Assembly: GCA_910575555.1 (NCBI GenBank)
Contig: CAJTFX010000001.1
Span: forward strand, 1-64,000
Direction: 5' to 3'
DNA: 64,000 nucleotides
From: Lachnospiraceae bacterium
GTDB lineage: Bacteria; Bacillota; Clostridia; Lachnospirales; Lachnospiraceae
Shown here: positions 61,276 to 64,000 of the stretch, piece by piece
Layout of the letters: each line of letters begins with the position of its first letter
How positions within the stretch are numbered: the first letter of the stretch is position 1
Position numbers and translations under genes: made by a program
The notes under the pieces: model-generated
Databases searched by the model: none
The model's input: the letters and a program-made list of their open reading frames with translations, nothing else
Told to the model about the DNA's origin: nothing

Positions 61276-62295
61276 TTATTTATAAATTCTGCTCTTCATA
61301 CTAAACGCCAGTTTCCGGAATTTTTCATCGGAAACAATCTTGTTCAAACCTCTGACCGCGCTCTCTTCCGGCAATTCACAGGTGTTTACCTTTATATTGG
61401 TAATCTGTGTAAACAGTTCGTCCAGCCGTTTGATCTTAGAAGAGCCTCCGGTAATATAAATGCCGGAATGAATGATGTCCCGGGCCAGCTCCGGCGGCGT
61501 CTTTTCCAAAATCATCTTAATGGAATTGCAGATGGAATTCAGATTGTCCTTGATGGCCTCGTATATCACAGGAGATGAAATTTCCATCTCAATGGGCAGT
61601 CCGCTGACCACATCCCGCCCCACAATCACTGCGCTGGTCTCCTCTTCCTCCGGCAGCGCGCAGCCGAGGGTCTCTTTGAGATACATGGCGGTTTTCTGGC
61701 CGATAACCAGTCCGAAATTGCGTTTTAAATGGTTGATGATGGATTCATCAATACGTTTTCCGCCGAAGTGAAGCAAATCGCTCAATACCAGTCCCCCCAG
61801 AGAAATCACAGAGATCTCCGTGGTGTCTGCGCCGATATTTACAATCATAAATCCGGTGGGAGAATTCACATCCAGATCCAGGCCCACTGCGTCTGCAATG
61901 GGTTTTTCACAGAGCAGCACGCTCTTTGGCTTAAACCGGCTCTTGTAAAACAGGTCAAAAAACGCCTTTTTCTCCACTTCCGTAATATCCGTAGGCACGG
62001 CAACGATAAATTCCGCTCCCTTGATATGGTTTTTCACATGCTTGTCTAGCACTTCGCCGATCATATTCTGCATATTATTGTAATCTGCAATCACTCCATT
62101 TACCACTGGAAATGATACTTTGATGGAATCCGGCGCCTTCTCATACATGGCATATGCATCATTTCCGAATGCATAAAGCTGGTTCTTGTTCACAATCGCA
62201 ATGGTATTCTTCTCATTGATTACTTTACCGGTTCCTTTGCAAAACACTTTTAAATTGCAGGTACCCAAATCAATTCCATAAACATTTGTTGACAT
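61276..62295 (-). CDS. mreB: Actin-like cell-shape protein MreB
   Basis: 339 residues: phosphate 1 motif GIDLGTCNLKVF, ADAVGLDLDVNSPTGFMIVNIGADTTEISVISLGG for phosphate 2, and adenosine motif YITGGSSKIKRLD. Forms membrane filaments guiding wall synthesis. The gene leads the mreBCD block after radC. The sequence is somewhat divergent (GADTTEIS where most have GGGTTEVA). Confidence 0.93.
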   Translation of the reverse strand: MSTNVYGIDLGTCNLKVFCKGTGKVINEKNTIAIVNKNQLYAFGNDAYAMYEKAPDSIKVSFPVVNGVIADYNNMQNMIGEVLDKHVKNHIKGAEFIVAVPTDITEVEKKAFFDLFYKSRFKPKSVLLCEKPIADAVGLDLDVNSPTGFMIVNIGADTTEISVISLGGLVLSDLLHFGGKRIDESIINHLKRNFGLVIGQKTAMYLKETLGCALPEEEETSAVIVGRDVVSGLPIEMEISSPVIYEAIKDNLNSICNSIKMILEKTPPELARDIIHSGIYITGGSSKIKRLDELFTQITNIKVNTCELPEESAVRGLNKIVSDEKFRKLAFSMKSRIYK

Positions 62296-62312
62296 AATCT
62301 ACGTTCCTTTCC

Positions 62313-63005
62313 TCAACCTAAAAGGCCATTTTCTCTAAAGCTGATATATCTGTTATCGCCGATGATAATGTGATCCGCAAGAACAATCTCCAGAATCCTT
62401 CCGCCCTCCGCCACACGCCTGGTTACGGCAAGATCTGCTTCGCTGGGCGTCGGGTCTCCGCTGGGGTGGTTATGGAGAAGCACAATATGGGCCGCTCTGT
62501 ACTCCATGGCTATCATAAAGATCTCCCTTGGAGAAACCAGGGAATTGGTCACTGTCCCCACGGATATGGTTTCTTCCCCCAACAGATGGCTTTTGGCGTC
62601 AAACATCGCTAACAACAGATTTTCTTTTGTCTTGTGCCGAAGAGATTCCATGTAATAGCCTGCGACACTGGCTGGTTCATTCAATCTTACGTCCCTCAGC
62701 CTGCTGGTTTTGGCAATGCGTTCTGCCAGTTCTGCAATGCACTTCAATTGTGCCGCTTTTACCTGTCCGATTCCCGGAATTTCTTTCATCTCCTCCGGCC
62801 GCATATTTACCAGGTTCAGAAGATTCTTCTCTTTCCGGGACAGAAAAAACTGGGCAAGCTGCAGCGCTGTCAGATTCCTTGTGCCTGTTTTCAGTATCAC
62901 TGCCAGCAGCTCCGCATCCGAAAGGGCCCTGGCTCCGTAGCGGATGCATTTCTCCAAAGGCTGCTCAGATTCCGGCATTTCTTTCATCGTAATATGTGTT
63001 TTCAT
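62313..63005 (-). CDS. radC: RadC family JAMM-domain protein
   Basis: 230 residues with an N-terminal helix-hairpin-helix (MKEIPGIGQVKAAQLKC) and a C-terminal JAMM metal site HNHPSGDPTPSEAD. Long linked with DNA repair, but its exact role is unknown. It is first in the mre operon, an old Firmicute arrangement. Confidence 0.94.
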   Translation of the reverse strand: MKTHITMKEMPESEQPLEKCIRYGARALSDAELLAVILKTGTRNLTALQLAQFFLSRKEKNLLNLVNMRPEEMKEIPGIGQVKAAQLKCIAELAERIAKTSRLRDVRLNEPASVAGYYMESLRHKTKENLLLAMFDAKSHLLGEETISVGTVTNSLVSPREIFMIAMEYRAAHIVLLHNHPSGDPTPSEADLAVTRRVAEGGRILEIVLADHIIIGDNRYISFRENGLLG

Positions 63006-63052
63006 AATCTTCCTTCCGCTCTCTCAAAGCAAAGGAAAAAGTTTTACGTTTT

Positions 63053-63081
63053 ATTTTAGCACAAATATATGGTTGTGTATA
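63053..63081 (-). promoter_or_regulatory. Promoter of the radC-mre-min operon
   Basis: TATACA and TAAAAT are 17 bases apart, with TGC just before the -10 (extended -10), 48 bases before the radC ATG. Confidence 0.55.
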
Positions 63082-63184
63082 CTAATTTATTGTTAAAAAT
63101 TCATAAACATTGCCGTAATAATTTACAAAAGCCCCGCCGGGCCGGCTGTTTCTGAGTACCAGGAGGTATATTTTTCATTGTAAA

Positions 63185-63230
63185 CCCTCATCATGCTCAG
63201 CCTGCCGTCCGGCGGGCCGCATGGCCATCC
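63185..63230 (-). repeat. 46-bp dispersed repeat, copy 2
   Basis: The complement of 35029-35074 without a mismatch. It lies in the gap between the methionine gamma-lyase-like gene and radC, again in intergenic sequence and again close to a gene end. Confidence 0.85.
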
Positions 63231-63265
63231 ATACTATGGAAGCCAAAGGCTTTCATGGTAAACTG

Positions 63266-64000
63266 TTAAAGTTCCACCAGGCCGGCCTCATACAGTTTCT
63301 GCAAAGACATTAAAATTCCCAGCTTGCCATGGTACCAGGTCAGCCCACCCTGAAAATAAACGGCATAAGGCTCCCGCAGAGGCCCGTCTGCGCTCAGTTC
63401 GATGGAAGAACCCTGGACAAAGGCGCCTGCCGCCATAATAACTTCATCGTCATACCCGGGCATTGCCCAGGGTTCCGGAGTTACATGGCTGTCCACCGGC
63501 GCCGCCGCCTGAATGCCCCGGCAGAATGCAATCAGCGCTTCTTTTGAGTTCAAAGTCACCGCCTGAATAATGTCGTGACGGCTTTCGCTGCCGTCTGGTA
63601 TCACCGGAAAGCCCAGGCTTTCATAGATATTTGCGGCAAAAACTGCGCTTTTTAACGCAGCGGCTGTTACCGTTGGGGCCAGAAACAACCCCTGATACAA
63701 GGACTGAATCACCCCCAGGGAAGCGCCCACCTCTTTGCCCAGTCCCGGAGAAGTCAGCCGATAAGCCGCCTGTTCAATGTATGTTCTTTTTCCGACAATG
63801 TATCCGCCGATGGGGGCAAGGCCGCCGCCGGGATTTTTAATCAGGGAACCTACAATCATATCCGCCCCTGCTTCCAGAGGCTCCTTCTCTTCCACAAATT
63901 CCCCGTAGCAGTTGTCCACCATGCAGATCACCTCCGGTTTTATCTGTTTGATAAAAGAAATCAGCTCTCCAATCTGCTGTACCGAAAAACTGGGCCGGGT
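63266..64000 (-). CDS. Methionine gamma-lyase family PLP enzyme (aluminium resistance-like), 5' end outside the window
   Basis: The 244 visible residues are the C-terminal part of the Met_gamma_lyase family once called aluminium resistance proteins. The PLP Lys lies in MIVGSLIKNPGGG; VDNCYGEFVEEKEP, LTSPGLGKEVGASLG and HVTPEPWAMPGYDDEVIMAAGAFVQGSSIELSADGPLR are typical. The frame is open to the window end, so the start lies further right; the ATG at 63931 is internal. Substrate unknown. Confidence 0.93.
   Translation of the reverse strand, partial: TRPSFSVQQIGELISFIKQIKPEVICMVDNCYGEFVEEKEPLEAGADMIVGSLIKNPGGGLAPIGGYIVGKRTYIEQAAYRLTSPGLGKEVGASLGVIQSLYQGLFLAPTVTAAALKSAVFAANIYESLGFPVIPDGSESRHDIIQAVTLNSKEALIAFCRGIQAAAPVDSHVTPEPWAMPGYDDEVIMAAGAFVQGSSIELSADGPLREPYAVYFQGGLTWYHGKLGILMSLQKLYEAGLVEL

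Overview
The window looks like the chromosome of a low-to-mid GC Firmicute of the Lachnospiraceae (Clostridium cluster XIVa; Blautia, Dorea or a close relative). This rests on gene order and families: ireB-ruvX-DUF1292-fur-rnjA, rluD-lspA-aroB-ylmH-sepF-ylmE, radC-mreBCD-pbp2-minCDE-rodA, an M16C peptidase next to era and recO, and a pyruvate phosphate dikinase. The genus is inference. No rRNA, tRNA or CRISPR array was found.

Bases 1-17018 are one end of a Tn1549-like integrative conjugative element lying against the 3' end of ppdK. Read on the minus strand away from ppdK it holds an orphan gene tail with a terminator, a strong promoter with two small genes, parA-parB, a 1382-residue thioester/CnaB adhesin with a sortase signal, a chain of overlapping small genes, and a giant adenine methylase-helicase. 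The helicase reading frame stops at base 83, just after its Walker A region. The sequence beyond base 99 can fold and may be the start of a group II intron. A complete tnpV gene lies inside the giant gene in another reading frame, which is the most unusual structure in the window. No relaxase, T4SS ATPase or recombinase is present in this part.

Bases 17019-29619 carry ppdK, glyS, a lipoprotein, recO-yqzL-era, an M16C peptidase, mscS and, on the plus strand, a tandem-HD protein. Bases 29674-34839 hold amino-acid genes: leuB and ilvB (branched chain), serC and serA (serine). Bases 35129-38242 hold yajC and tgt (minus strand) and aroC (plus strand).

Bases 38293-45292 form a long minus-strand run, ireB-ruvX-DUF1292-fur-rnjA-ylbF-mltG-like-trmR-trhP-lactonase. 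It joins Holliday-junction/rRNA processing, metal-dependent regulation, mRNA decay and wobble-uridine modification of tRNA. Bases 45479-51600 are a cell-division and envelope run (hlyD-like, ylmE, sepF, ylmH, aroB, lspA, rluD). Bases 52610-63005 are a cell-shape and division operon: radC, mreB, mreC, mreD, pbp2, minC, minD, minE, rodA, mgsA, dacA. The window ends inside a PLP-dependent methionine gamma-lyase-like gene.

Non-coding points of interest are a 46-bp sequence present twice without a mismatch 28 kb apart, a 50-bp tandem repeat carrying a Shine-Dalgarno and hairpin in the yajC leader, and paired repeats in the ppdK leader. The methylglyoxal synthase has Ala at the catalytic Asp position.
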